Source of the DNA: Actinomyces sp. Marseille-P3109
Lineage (GTDB): Bacteria > Actinomycetota > Actinomycetes > Actinomycetales > Actinomycetaceae
DNA length: 64,000 nucleotides
Direction: 5' to 3'
NCBI RefSeq assembly: GCF_900323545.1
Contig: NZ_OOHN01000008.1
Span: 329,941 to 393,940 of the forward strand
Part shown: positions 24,406-32,593 of the stretch, in pieces
Layout: every line of letters starts with the position of its first letter
Numbering within the stretch: position 1 is the stretch's first letter
Program-made: the position numbers and the translations under genes
The notes under the pieces: model-generated
Told to the model about the DNA's origin: nothing
The model's input: only the letters and a program-made list of their open reading frames with translations
Database searches by the model: none

Positions 24406-25228
24406 CTGTAGTCGCCTCCTCGCGATCGGGTTCCCGCCATGTGCGTGGAAGAGTGAGAAACACGGTCGTCCCTTTTCGGGAGATGGTATCGACCAGGATC
24501 TTCCCGCCATGGAGCTCGACGATGCGCTGGGTGATCATCATCCCCAGGCCGGTTCCCGGGCGCCGGGAGCCGCCGGTGGCGAAGGGAGTGAACAGTAGGG
24601 CCCGGTCCTGCGGGGGCATACCCGTGCCGTCGTCGGAGACGGACACGGTGACGGTCTCCTCGGACTCGGTGACGCGCACAAGAATGGACACGCCTTCGCC
24701 CGCGTGCCGGGCGGCGTTGTTCACAACATTGGTGACGGCCTGCCCCATCAGGCGGGGGTCGACCTGAATGCGCAGCGGTGCCCCGTGGTTATCCATGCGG
24801 ATGGAGGCGGTGTGCACCCGGCGCAGCTGGGCGACGCACCTGCGCACGAGCTGGCGCATCTCGGTCCACTCCAGGCGCAGGTTGAACAGATCGGATTCCA
24901 AACTGGCCTCGGCCAGGAGATCGGAGGCCATCTCGATGACCTGATTGGAGTTCTCCGCAATCGTTTGGACAAAGCGCCTCTGATCGGGATTGAGCGGGCC
25001 TGCGCTCTCGTCGAGGAGCAGCTCGGCGGCACCGCGTACCACGGTCAGGGGGGTGCGCAGCTCATGGGACAGCACGTTGGGGCGGCGCATCCGCTCCTCA
25101 TGAAAGGCTCGCAGACGGGCGAGCTCCCCGCGGGTGCGCTGAAGGGAGCACTGGGAACGGGCGAGAAGAACCGCGCAGACGATCAGGGCGAGAGCAACTG
25201 AGCAGAGGGCCACAGTCCACCACATCAT
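24398..25228 (-). CDS. Sensor histidine kinase with one membrane helix
   Basis: 276 residues. One N-terminal helix (about 3-23) with almost nothing outside the membrane, then HisKA with LSHELRTPLTVV (His55) and HATPase_c with NVVNNAARHAG, SDDGTGMPP, and GTGLGMMITQRIV. With no periplasmic domain and no PAS, it probably senses through a partner, possibly the loaded binding protein or permease encoded downstream. The frame stays open upstream but that part is antisense to the DJ-1 gene, so ATG 25228 was chosen. Confidence 0.85.
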   Translation of the reverse strand: MMWWTVALCSVALALIVCAVLLARSQCSLQRTRGELARLRAFHEERMRRPNVLSHELRTPLTVVRGAAELLLDESAGPLNPDQRRFVQTIAENSNQVIEMASDLLAEASLESDLFNLRLEWTEMRQLVRRCVAQLRRVHTASIRMDNHGAPLRIQVDPRLMGQAVTNVVNNAARHAGEGVSILVRVTESEETVTVSVSDDGTGMPPQDRALLFTPFATGGSRRPGTGLGMMITQRIVELHGGKILVDTISRKGTTVFLTLPRTWREPDREEATTGE

Positions 25229-25409
25229 CCCTCGCTCGCCTCCCAGTGCTTCAGGCGTTGTCCGCGCGGATATGGTCAACAAGACTACTACCGGCGTCGG
25301 GCACTCAGGACGGTGCAGACGGACCGGTACGGTTCCGGTGGGCTGTGGCAGGCGCGTAAGGTGAGTAGAGCCAGTCGCACGCACCTGAGATGACCTTCCT
25401 GGAGGAGAC

Positions 25410-26003
25410 ATGCCCGCTTTCCACGCTCCCACCGACCAGAAGACCGACAAGGCGGTCGCCGTCTTCATCGCGCCGGGACTGGAGGAGGTCGAGGCGCTGG
25501 CGACCGTGGACATCCTCTTCCGCGCCGGCGTCCCGACGACGATGATCTCGGTGACCCCCGAGCGGGCCGTCACCTCCTCCCACAACATCGTCGTCACCTG
25601 CGACCTCACCCTGGCCGAGGCGAACCTGGCCGACTACGACATGCTCGTCCTGCCCGGCGGCCTCCCCGGCACCCCTAACCTCAAGGCCGTTGAGCCGCTC
25701 ATGGCCGCGGTCTCCGAGCGGGTGCGCGCCGGCAGGCCGGTGGCCGCGATCTGCGCCGCCCCCTCGATCCTGGCCGAGCTGGGCCTGCTCGAGGGCCGCC
25801 GGGCGACGTCGAACCCCGGCTTCGTAGGCGTGCTCGCCGATCACGGGGCGCAGGTCAGCCAGGCCGCCGTCGTGACCGACGGCCCTGTCATCACCTCCCG
25901 CGGCATGGGCACCGCCATCGACTTCGGCCTGGAGATCGTGCGCCACTACCTCGGCGAGGAGGCCGTCGACGACGTCAAGGCCAAGATCGTCTACCAGGGC
26001 TGA
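25410..26003 (+). CDS. DJ-1/PfpI family protein
   Basis: 197 residues. Class I glutamine amidotransferase-like fold of the YajL/DJ-1 type: conserved Glu near residue 25 (GLEEVEAL), LVLPGG (79-84), nucleophile Cys115 in AAICAAPSIL, and the C-terminal SRGMGTAIDFGLEIV. Family members are described as protein/nucleotide deglycases or chaperones with a redox-sensitive cysteine. GGAGGAGA precedes ATG 25410. Divergent from the kinase gene, single-gene unit. Confidence 0.85.
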   Translation: MPAFHAPTDQKTDKAVAVFIAPGLEEVEALATVDILFRAGVPTTMISVTPERAVTSSHNIVVTCDLTLAEANLADYDMLVLPGGLPGTPNLKAVEPLMAAVSERVRAGRPVAAICAAPSILAELGLLEGRRATSNPGFVGVLADHGAQVSQAAVVTDGPVITSRGMGTAIDFGLEIVRHYLGEEAVDDVKAKIVYQG

Positions 26004-26032
26004 GCGCTCCGACCCTGACGCTGATGACCTCT

Positions 26033-26068
26033 GACCGGCTCCCTCGCCTGGGTCTGAGGGGCCGGTTC
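26033..26068. terminator. Bidirectional hairpin between DJ-1 and SdpI-like genes
   Basis: Imperfect stem, GACCGGCTCCCTC against GAGGGGCCGGTTC (11 of 13 pairs), loop of 10. Sits between two converging genes. Confidence 0.5.
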
Positions 26069-26438
26069 ATGCATTCCTCGTCAGGGTCGCGGCGCACTTG
26101 CGGGCCTGAACATGAAGGATCGCGATGCCGGCTGCCGTCTGAATCAGCATGACGATCATGGGGACCAGGATCGAGATCGTCTCAGGCAGGGCCGCCTGAA
26201 CGGCGAACAGGAGAGCCGAGTCGATGAAGACCACGCCCAATCCCTTAGTCGCCGCTGCGCACCGGGCCTGCATCGTGTACCAGTTCTCCTCGGATCGGAG
26301 AGCGATCTCGTAACGCACTCCCGTCCACGAGCTCGGCGGGAGCCTGTGCTGCGACATCCGGCGCCCCAACAGTACGAGCACGACTCCGGCCGAGCACAGG
26401 ATCAGGCTCATGAGTACGGAAAAAACTGTCTCAACCAT
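26067..26438 (-). CDS. SdpI-like small membrane protein
   Basis: 123 residues, about three membrane helices (5-25, 70-88, 90-112). The segment PPSSWTGVRYEIALRSEENW resembles the SdpI/YhfL signature (a G-[IV]-R-x...S-x-x-x-W pattern between helices). SdpI is the immunity protein and signal transducer for the Bacillus SdpC toxin; many actinobacterial relatives have no assigned role. Single gene converging on the DJ-1 gene. Confidence 0.6.
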   Translation of the reverse strand: MVETVFSVLMSLILCSAGVVLVLLGRRMSQHRLPPSSWTGVRYEIALRSEENWYTMQARCAAATKGLGVVFIDSALLFAVQAALPETISILVPMIVMLIQTAAGIAILHVQARKCAATLTRNA

Positions 26439-26601
26439 CGATGTCCCTCGTTGTCCGTCGGGGCGGTGAAGGCTCTCGGTTCCAGTGAGTTCTCCCGCAA
26501 TGCTAGCCCCACGCGGACGCGCCTGAGGTCTCGCGTGCCCGCCTGGTGGGGGGGAGGTGGCGAGTTTTCAGATGCGTCCGCGTGCGGCGCAGGCGGTGGC
26601 A

Positions 26602-27273
26602 TCAGGGCTTGATACCGCTCCGCCTCTTAGGAATGAGGGCGACGATGACGAGCAGGATCCCCAGGCCCGCCAGGCAGGCGATCGCCGTCGTCGTGAAGTC
26701 GAAGCGCAGTCCCAGGCCCGCCGCAATGAGCAGTCCGCCCACGGGGAGCAGGAACGCCCCCCACAGGAGTGTGGAGCCCTTGATGTCCCGGGGCGCTGGC
26801 GGCTGCTGATCCTTGCCGGCCACCATCCCGGCACTCCATACGGGACTGGACGCCGATGGCGCGGGAGCCGAGTCCGCCGATGTGCTGCTGTCCTCGCCGT
26901 TCTTGCCACCCCGACCGAGGGGATCGGCACCGAAGGGGGCGGAGAAACCGTCATGGTTCGAGGGTGAGCTCGAGGCCGGAGAGGGGAGGACATCGGTTTG
27001 CGCTACTGCCCCGCCTTCAGCATCGGCATCGCGCGGGCGAGCGGCCTGGTCGGTGCCGCCCGGCGCCCCCTTTGTGCTCAGGACGTCGGTGGAGGCGTCG
27101 TTGGACGCGGGACGCGGCGTGGTCGGTGACTGGGGCAGTGGCTGAGTCAGCGGTTGCGTCAGCGGCCGGGTGTCGTCCGAGGCCGGGAAGGGCCTCGTGG
27201 CGTCCTCGGTGGTCTCCTCAACGGCGTTTCCGCCTGCGTCCTCAGGTGATGTGGTGGACGAGGTGCTGCTCAT
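26602..27273 (-). CDS. Hypothetical membrane protein with long disordered N-terminus
   Basis: 223 residues. About 165 residues are rich in Ser, Pro, Thr, Ala and acidic residues with a small repeat (RPLTQPLTQPLPQ) and probably disordered. Two membrane helices follow (about 168-187 and 192-213), ending KRRSGIKP. Downstream of the PspC gene on the same strand, 80 bases away, so likely part of the same envelope-related operon. No function recognised. Confidence 0.65.
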   Translation of the reverse strand: MSSTSSTTSPEDAGGNAVEETTEDATRPFPASDDTRPLTQPLTQPLPQSPTTPRPASNDASTDVLSTKGAPGGTDQAARPRDADAEGGAVAQTDVLPSPASSSPSNHDGFSAPFGADPLGRGGKNGEDSSTSADSAPAPSASSPVWSAGMVAGKDQQPPAPRDIKGSTLLWGAFLLPVGGLLIAAGLGLRFDFTTTAIACLAGLGILLVIVALIPKRRSGIKP

Positions 27274-27353
27274 GGGGGTCTCCTTGCGTGAATGCCGGGG
27301 AATGCCCGGGAAGAGGTCTGGGTGTCTCGAACGAGTGCGGGTGACCGAGCCGA

Positions 27354-29465
27354 TCAGCCGGCGTCTGCCGGGGCCTCGGCGGGAGCCTGCTGCTCGGTGG
27401 GTGTCTGGGACGGCGCCGGCGTGGCTGCTCCTGAGGGGGCCGGACTCGTGATCGGTCGGGCGGCGCTCTGCCCGGCCAGGGCCTTCTGCACGCAGGCGTC
27501 GTAGGAGGCGCGCTCCTTGGAGGTGAGGTCGGACAGATCCCGCCAGTTGGCGCTCCCACTGCGATCATCGGCGTCCACGCTCTCGTGGGCGGAGCGGATG
27601 CAGGCCTCGGCGTCGTCGACCGTGATGGCCTGGTGGTTCATGCCCGGGATCGGCAGCGAACCGCGATGAACGTCTCCGTGCTCATCGGACCAGTAGTTGA
27701 CGATCCACACGGACTCATCGGCGTTGCCGTGCCAGGAGATGTTGTCGCCCTGGTCGGTGACCTCGATCGTCCCGGTGTCCACAGAGGCGTTGATCGTGAT
27801 CGCCTGCCGCCCGTCCCCGCCGCCGGGGGACGTCAGGGTGGACGTGATGTTCAGGCCACCGTGGTCGTTCTTGTAGGAGGAGACGGTCTTGCCGTTCACG
27901 TCGTAGGTGGTCGCCCCCTCCTCATCGGGCGCCATCTGCTTGCCGTTGACGGTCCAGGCCCGGGAGACCCTTGACTCCACCGAGCCCATGTCGACCTTGG
28001 TCTTGATCGTCACCGGCTGGTCCGCATCGGTTTTAATGCGCAGGCGCCCGACGTCGAGGTGGGCGTTGATCGTCGAGAGTCGGCCGGCCTCATCCGCGGG
28101 CATGCCACGCAGGTCCAGGGTGAGGTCGCCGATGTCCTTGCTGCGGGTGACGCTGCCCCCACTGGCCGACGACGACAGCTCCTTCCAGGTGACCGTGGTC
28201 GAGTCGAACGTGGCCGAGTCCGTGATGACTGCGAAGGGCATGTGGGCCAGGCTCGGGGGTGTGACCGAGGCGGCCACGAGAGCGGGGATCGCCATGACGA
28301 ACAGAGCCGGCCAGCCCAGCACCGTCATCCAGCCGCCGTGCCGACGGCGCAGGCCGCTGATGAAGATACCCGCGCCCAGGAGCGCCACCAGGGTACCGAT
28401 GAGGATGAACTGGCCCTGGAGCAGGCCGACGTGGTGGGTCGCCGTGGCGTACCAGACTCCCGCTCCGGCCAGAAGCCCCAGGCCCAGGACGGCCAACGAC
28501 ACCGAGGAACCGGGGCCGGGGCGACGCGGGCGCGGCGGACGGACCGGCGCGGGGGCCGGCTGGTAGGGCTGGTACTGCCGGTAGGAGCGGTTCTGCCAGG
28601 TCGGGCCGTTGGCAGGCCGGCCGAAGGCTGAGGCACTGGGGCCGGAGCCGGGCGCGGAGGAGATGGAGGAGTCTGAGGCTGCCGATGACCCGGCCGCCGA
28701 GGAGGAGCCCGTGGGCGCGGCCTGACTGGTCTGGTCACCAGGGCGGCTCCCCGATGACGGCGTGGCGCCGTGCTGAGTGGTCTGCCAGGGCTGGGGCCCC
28801 TGAGGGTCACGCCGACGTCCGCGACGGTTCTGAGCGAAACGAACGGCGAGGATGACAGCCAGGACGGTCAGCCCCAGCCAGAAGAGTGACCACACGGGGG
28901 CCGCCACCCCTGGGATACCCCACAGCTCGACGTACCAGCTGGGGATGAAACCGTTGTCGAGCGTCGACATGCCAACGATCGTCGTGCCGATGGCACCCGC
29001 CAGACCTGCGCTGAAACGGCCGGCGAAAGCCTCCTCCAGATGAATGCGCCCGTCGGACTCCTCGGGAAGGAGCGCCCAGGCCACGCCGTAGAGAACCAGT
29101 CCGACGCCGGAGAAGATCGAGAGCACCACCCATACACAGCGCACCAGGATGGGGTCCAGGCCGAAGCGGTAGGCCACGCCGCCGGCCACGCCGGCGATCC
29201 AGCGCTCGTTCGTGCGCATGAGGCCCGAGCCGCGCAGGGAGTCGAAGAAGCGGCGGGTCGAGCTGTTCCGGGGCTCGGGCTGGGGACCCCCGTACTGCTG
29301 GTAGGAGGAGGCGGGTCCGTACTGTGGTCCGTACTGCGGCCCATACTGCGGGCCCGCTTGGGAGCTGTGCTGGGCGCCGTCGGCGCCGTGGGGGGAGGAA
29401 GGGGATGAGGAATTGGAGCCGGCGGGAGAGTCGCCGTCAGGCGGTGGAGTGGGCGTGTCGTTCAT
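27354..29465 (-). CDS. PspC domain membrane protein
   Basis: 703 residues. A Gly/Pro/Gln/Tyr-rich N-terminus contains tandem QYGP repeats (about 38-60). The PspC domain follows (81-140, GVAGGVAYRFGLDPILVRCVWV), then more membrane helices, a second low-complexity linker and a C-terminal beta-rich adhesin-like domain (about 450-640; DLTLDLRGMPADEAG, LNAHLDVGRLRIKT) as in LiaF/DUF4097-type proteins. Such proteins act as envelope-stress sensors or modulators. Divergent from the PspC-kinase and regulator at 29591-31738, its likely signalling partners. Confidence 0.8.
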   Translation of the reverse strand: MNDTPTPPPDGDSPAGSNSSSPSSPHGADGAQHSSQAGPQYGPQYGPQYGPASSYQQYGGPQPEPRNSSTRRFFDSLRGSGLMRTNERWIAGVAGGVAYRFGLDPILVRCVWVVLSIFSGVGLVLYGVAWALLPEESDGRIHLEEAFAGRFSAGLAGAIGTTIVGMSTLDNGFIPSWYVELWGIPGVAAPVWSLFWLGLTVLAVILAVRFAQNRRGRRRDPQGPQPWQTTQHGATPSSGSRPGDQTSQAAPTGSSSAAGSSAASDSSISSAPGSGPSASAFGRPANGPTWQNRSYRQYQPYQPAPAPVRPPRPRRPGPGSSVSLAVLGLGLLAGAGVWYATATHHVGLLQGQFILIGTLVALLGAGIFISGLRRRHGGWMTVLGWPALFVMAIPALVAASVTPPSLAHMPFAVITDSATFDSTTVTWKELSSSASGGSVTRSKDIGDLTLDLRGMPADEAGRLSTINAHLDVGRLRIKTDADQPVTIKTKVDMGSVESRVSRAWTVNGKQMAPDEEGATTYDVNGKTVSSYKNDHGGLNITSTLTSPGGGDGRQAITINASVDTGTIEVTDQGDNISWHGNADESVWIVNYWSDEHGDVHRGSLPIPGMNHQAITVDDAEACIRSAHESVDADDRSGSANWRDLSDLTSKERASYDACVQKALAGQSAARPITSPAPSGAATPAPSQTPTEQQAPAEAPADAG

Positions 29466-29501
29466 GCCATCAATTCTTCGTGTCGGCGCCTCGAGCCACG
29501 A

Positions 29502-29559
29502 TCAGGGGACCCCCTGAATGATCCCCGATTGTCCCCCGAATCCCCCGGGGCACAATCGG
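29502..29559. promoter_or_regulatory. Operator-like palindromes between the PspC genes
   Basis: The 125-base divergent region holds two symmetric elements: TCAGGGG-AC-CCCCTGA (29502-29517) and CCGATTGT...ACAATCGG (29525-29532 and 29552-29559, with a C-rich/G-rich centre). Either may be the site of the LuxR-type regulator at 31025. Confidence 0.45.
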
Positions 29560-29590
29560 ATCGGGAACCCTGGCGTGCCACGATGGTGTC

Positions 29591-29759
29591 ATGACGACGT
29601 CTCAGCAGTGGGCCGCGCAGCCCGGGTCCGCGCCCACCGGGCCGAGGTACCCGTGGAGCCCCCCGCCGCCCCCGCAGGTCCGAGGAGGCCGCCCGGCTGC
29701 GCAGGCCCGCCCGCATCGCCGGGGTCTGCGCGGGACTGGGCCTTCACCTGGGTATCCCC
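29591..29759 (+). other. Out-of-frame 5' end of the PspC-kinase gene
   Basis: ATG 29591 begins MTTSQQWAAQPGSAPTGP and a Pro-rich stretch, but this frame loses similarity near 29665-29690. The PspC motif (RLRRPARIAGVCAGLGLHLG) continues in the frame one base further on. Two C runs (six and five) lie where the frame changes; one extra C would explain it. Either a real frameshift, a slippery phase-variable tract or a sequencing error. Confidence 0.55.
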
Positions 29760-30899
29760 GTGCGCTACGTCCGCGCGATGGTGGCAGTTCTCGCGCTCGG
29801 GGGCGGCGCGGGAGCCTTCCTCTACGCCCTGCTGTGGGCGACGCTGCCCGGGGAGAGCTCTCCGACAGGATCCGAGTCCGCGTCACCGCTCTCCCGGGCC
29901 CGCCTGGCCACCCGCCCCGGGGGCGGCGGAGGCGCTGAGGGAGCGAGGGGCAGCGAGGACGGCGGTTCCGTCTCCGGCCTGTCGCAGACGGTCATCGACG
30001 GCGGCTCCCTCATCCTGGCGGCCCTCTTCCTGGCCGCATGGCGCTTCGGACTGCTGGACCGGGTGGGCGCGGTGGGAATCGTCGTCGTCATCATCGCCGG
30101 TGCGGCTCTGGCCTGGTCCCAGATGGACAACCTCGTCGGCCCGGACCGCAATCTGGGCGCCATCCTGCGGGTCGCGGGCGGGGTGTGCCTGGCCGTCGTC
30201 GGCATCCTGGTGTGGGTGGCCGCGGACAGCTCTCCGTACAAGCTCATCTCCGGTCTTGTCACCGGAGGGGCGCTCGTGGCGGGGATCGGCGTGGTCCTGG
30301 CGCCCCTGTGGCTGCGGACCAACCGAGCCCTGGCCGATACCCGAGCCGCTGAGATCCGCGAGGCCGAGCGCGCCGACATCGCCGCCCACCTGCACGACTC
30401 CGTCCTCCAGACCCTCACCCTCATCCGCAAGCGCGCCGACGAACCCGAGACGGTCGCCCGCCTGGCCCGTTCCCAGGAGCGCGAGCTGCGAGCCTGGCTC
30501 TACACCGACCGCCCCGCACCGGGCACCTCCGTGGCCGACGCCTTCACCGACCTGGCCGGAGAGATCGAGGACCGCCACGGCGTGGCCGTCGACGTCGTCT
30601 GCGTCGGAGACCGCGCCCCCGACCGCGACACCGAGGTCATCGTCGCCGCCACCCGCGAGGCCCTGTCCAACGCCGTGCGCCACGGCGCCCCGCCGGTCTC
30701 CCTCTACGTCGAGGCCGGTGACCAGCGTCTCGAGGTGTTCGTACGCGACCGCGGCCCCGGATTCGATCTGGACTCCATCGCCGAGGACCGCCACGGCGTG
30801 CGCGAGTCCATCATCGCCCGCATGGAGCGCCACGGCGGCAGCGCCCGAGTACGCCGCATGGCCACGGGCACGGAGGTGGCCCTGTCGCTTCCCGCCTGA
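29760..30899 (+). CDS. PspC-domain sensor histidine kinase
   Basis: 379 residues when read from GTG 29760. The true protein almost certainly starts upstream: in-frame sequence before this codon completes the PspC domain but has no start (see 29591). After the PspC helix there are four or so membrane helices, then a degenerate HisKA_3 with AAHLHDSVLQTL (His212) and HATPase_c with REALSNAVRHG and DRGPGFDLD. This is the actinobacterial PspC-kinase type, partnered here with the LuxR regulator at 31025 and the divergent PspC protein. Likely role: envelope-stress sensing. Confidence 0.75.
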   Translation: MRYVRAMVAVLALGGGAGAFLYALLWATLPGESSPTGSESASPLSRARLATRPGGGGGAEGARGSEDGGSVSGLSQTVIDGGSLILAALFLAAWRFGLLDRVGAVGIVVVIIAGAALAWSQMDNLVGPDRNLGAILRVAGGVCLAVVGILVWVAADSSPYKLISGLVTGGALVAGIGVVLAPLWLRTNRALADTRAAEIREAERADIAAHLHDSVLQTLTLIRKRADEPETVARLARSQERELRAWLYTDRPAPGTSVADAFTDLAGEIEDRHGVAVDVVCVGDRAPDRDTEVIVAATREALSNAVRHGAPPVSLYVEAGDQRLEVFVRDRGPGFDLDSIAEDRHGVRESIIARMERHGGSARVRRMATGTEVALSLPA

Positions 30900-31024
30900 T
30901 CCCGCCGCCCGTCTATCGTTGGTTCCGTCACATCCTGTCCTGTACGGCCCACCCCGTCCTTTCCCCCATCTTTTCGCTGCTTCGCAGTCCCATCACATCA
31001 TCGACGTCACCAGCAGGAAGACCC

Positions 31025-31738
31025 ATGGCTGATTCACCCGCCGACATCCCATCAGATAACCGCCCGCCCGCCCCGGCGACCGCGCCCCTGCGGGTCCTGG
31101 TCGTCGACGACCACGCCCTGGTCCGCTCCGGGGTGCGCTCCGAGCTGACCGCTCACGCCCCCGACCTGGACGTCGTCGCCGAGGCCGACGACGTCGAGGG
31201 CGCCATCGCAGCCGTCCACGCACTGCGGCCCGACGTCGTCCTGCTCGACGTCCACCTGCCCGGCGGCAATGGCGGGGGAGGGGCCGAGGTCGTCGTCTCC
31301 TGCCACGACGTCCCCGAGACGCGCTTCCTGGCTCTGAGCGTCTCCGACGCCAGCGACGACGTCGTCGCCGTCATCCGGGCCGGCGCTCGCGGCTACGTCA
31401 CCAAGGCCATCTCGACGGAGGACCTGGCCCAGGCCGTGCGGCGCGTGGCCGCCGGCGACGCCGCCTTCTCCCCGCGCCTGGCAGGCTTCGTCCTGGACGC
31501 CTTCGGCGCCGGGGCGGGCGAGGTGGCCGTAGCCGATAGCGAGCTCGACCGCCTCTCGGTGCGTGAGCGGGAGGTCATGCGCCTCATCGCCCGCGGCTAC
31601 ACCTACAAGGAGTGCGCTTCCGAGCTGTTCATCTCGGTCAAGACCGTCGAGACCCATGTCTCCGCCGTCCTGCGCAAGCTCCAGCTGTCCAACCGCAACG
31701 AGCTCACCCGCTGGGCCATGGCCCGCCGCATCGTGTAG
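31025..31738 (+). CDS. Response regulator, NarL/LuxR family (PspC module)
   Basis: 237 residues. Receiver domain with DDH (28-30), phospho-acceptor Asp75 in VVLLDVHLPG and Lys in YVTKAIS; LuxR helix-turn-helix at about 170-235 (LSVREREVMRLIARG, SVKTVETHVSAVLRKL). Follows the PspC-kinase gene by 125 bases and is its probable partner. AGGAAG precedes ATG 31025. Confidence 0.88.
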   Translation: MADSPADIPSDNRPPAPATAPLRVLVVDDHALVRSGVRSELTAHAPDLDVVAEADDVEGAIAAVHALRPDVVLLDVHLPGGNGGGGAEVVVSCHDVPETRFLALSVSDASDDVVAVIRAGARGYVTKAISTEDLAQAVRRVAAGDAAFSPRLAGFVLDAFGAGAGEVAVADSELDRLSVREREVMRLIARGYTYKECASELFISVKTVETHVSAVLRKLQLSNRNELTRWAMARRIV

Positions 31739-31789
31739 CCCGATGACGAGGCGGGGACGGATGCGGGCAAGTATGGCAAGTATGGGCAG

Positions 31790-32593
31790 GTGCGGGTCAC
31801 TGTCCGGCATCGCGGCCCGGCCCACACCGTCTCACTGTCCCGCAGCCGGCCCGATCCGTGGCAGGATGCGGGACGTGAGCCAACCCCCGCAGCCCTTCGC
31901 GAGCACCGGCGGGGGCATCTGGCGTCCGCGCCCCTTGGCGGCCAGCAGCCGCTCGACCGCCCCGGCGTCGTCGCCCAGGTGCCGGAGACCGCCCGTGCCC
32001 TCATGGAGGCCTTCTGGCGCCAGATGCCCCCGCCGGTGCTCGTGGCCGACCCTGCCGACCTGACCGGCGTCGTCGCCCAGGTGCCGGAGACCGCCCGTGC
32101 CCTCATGGAGGCCTTCTGGCCGGGGCCGCTCACCCTCATCCTCGATGCCGATGCGGCCCTGACCTGGGACCTGGGGGAGACCCGCGGCACCATTGCCGTG
32201 CGCATGCCCGACCACGAGCTCGCCCTGGGCCTCCTGCGCCGCAGCGGCCCGCTGGCGGTGACCTCCGCCAACCCCACCGGCGCACCGCCCGCGACCGACG
32301 CCGCCTCCGCCCGGGACGCCTTCCCCGGACGGGTCCGGACCATCGATGCGGGTTTCAGGACCGCCCAGGACACCGACGGCATCTCGGCCGGAGACATCCT
32401 GCTGCTCGACGGCGGAGCCACCCCAGGGCCCGTCCCCTCCACCATCGTCTCGCTCGCCGGGGCGCACGCCCGCGCCCCCCGCATCCTGCGCCAGGGGGTC
32501 CTGTCGCCCGCGGACCTGGAGCGAGCGGCCGGCATCGACCTGTCCGAACAGACGGCAGACGCAACGGGAGACGGAGCGGAGGCGGGCGCGTGA
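31790..32593 (+). CDS. tsaC: Sua5/YciO/YrdC threonylcarbamoyl-AMP synthase with scrambled 5' half
   Basis: The C-terminal part, from about residue 75, is a normal Sua5/YrdC core (MPPPVLVADPADLTGVVAQV, FWPGPLTLIL, GTIAVRMPDH, LAVTSANPTG), the enzyme making threonylcarbamoyl-AMP for tRNA t6A. The N-terminal part is not: the PTDTVYG-type motif is absent. DNA at 31900-31962 encodes AVERLLAAKGRGRQMPPPVL on the opposite strand, and a 56-base segment is present twice (31962-32017, 32064-32119). The original start was probably GTG 31875 (MSQPPQPF), in another frame. Either a broken gene or an assembly error. The stop overlaps the next GTG. Confidence 0.7.
   Translation: MRVTVRHRGPAHTVSLSRSRPDPWQDAGREPTPAALREHRRGHLASAPLGGQQPLDRPGVVAQVPETARALMEAFWRQMPPPVLVADPADLTGVVAQVPETARALMEAFWPGPLTLILDADAALTWDLGETRGTIAVRMPDHELALGLLRRSGPLAVTSANPTGAPPATDAASARDAFPGRVRTIDAGFRTAQDTDGISAGDILLLDGGATPGPVPSTIVSLAGAHARAPRILRQGVLSPADLERAAGIDLSEQTADATGDGAEAGA
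31900..32119. repeat. Compound inverted and direct repeat inside the Sua5 gene
   Basis: A perfect 25-base inverted repeat (31900-31924 with 32018-32042) and a perfect 56-base direct repeat (31962-32017 with 32064-32119). Perfect identity implies a recent event or an artefact. Confidence 0.85.

Noticed and set aside
25229..25609. N-terminal extension of the histidine kinase
   Set aside because: It would be antisense to the DJ-1 gene and shows no signal or sensor domain; the kinase helix starts at 25228.
29281..29350. Tandem DNA repeat in the PspC gene
   Set aside because: Short codon-level repetition (QYGP) within a low-complexity protein segment; not an independent element.
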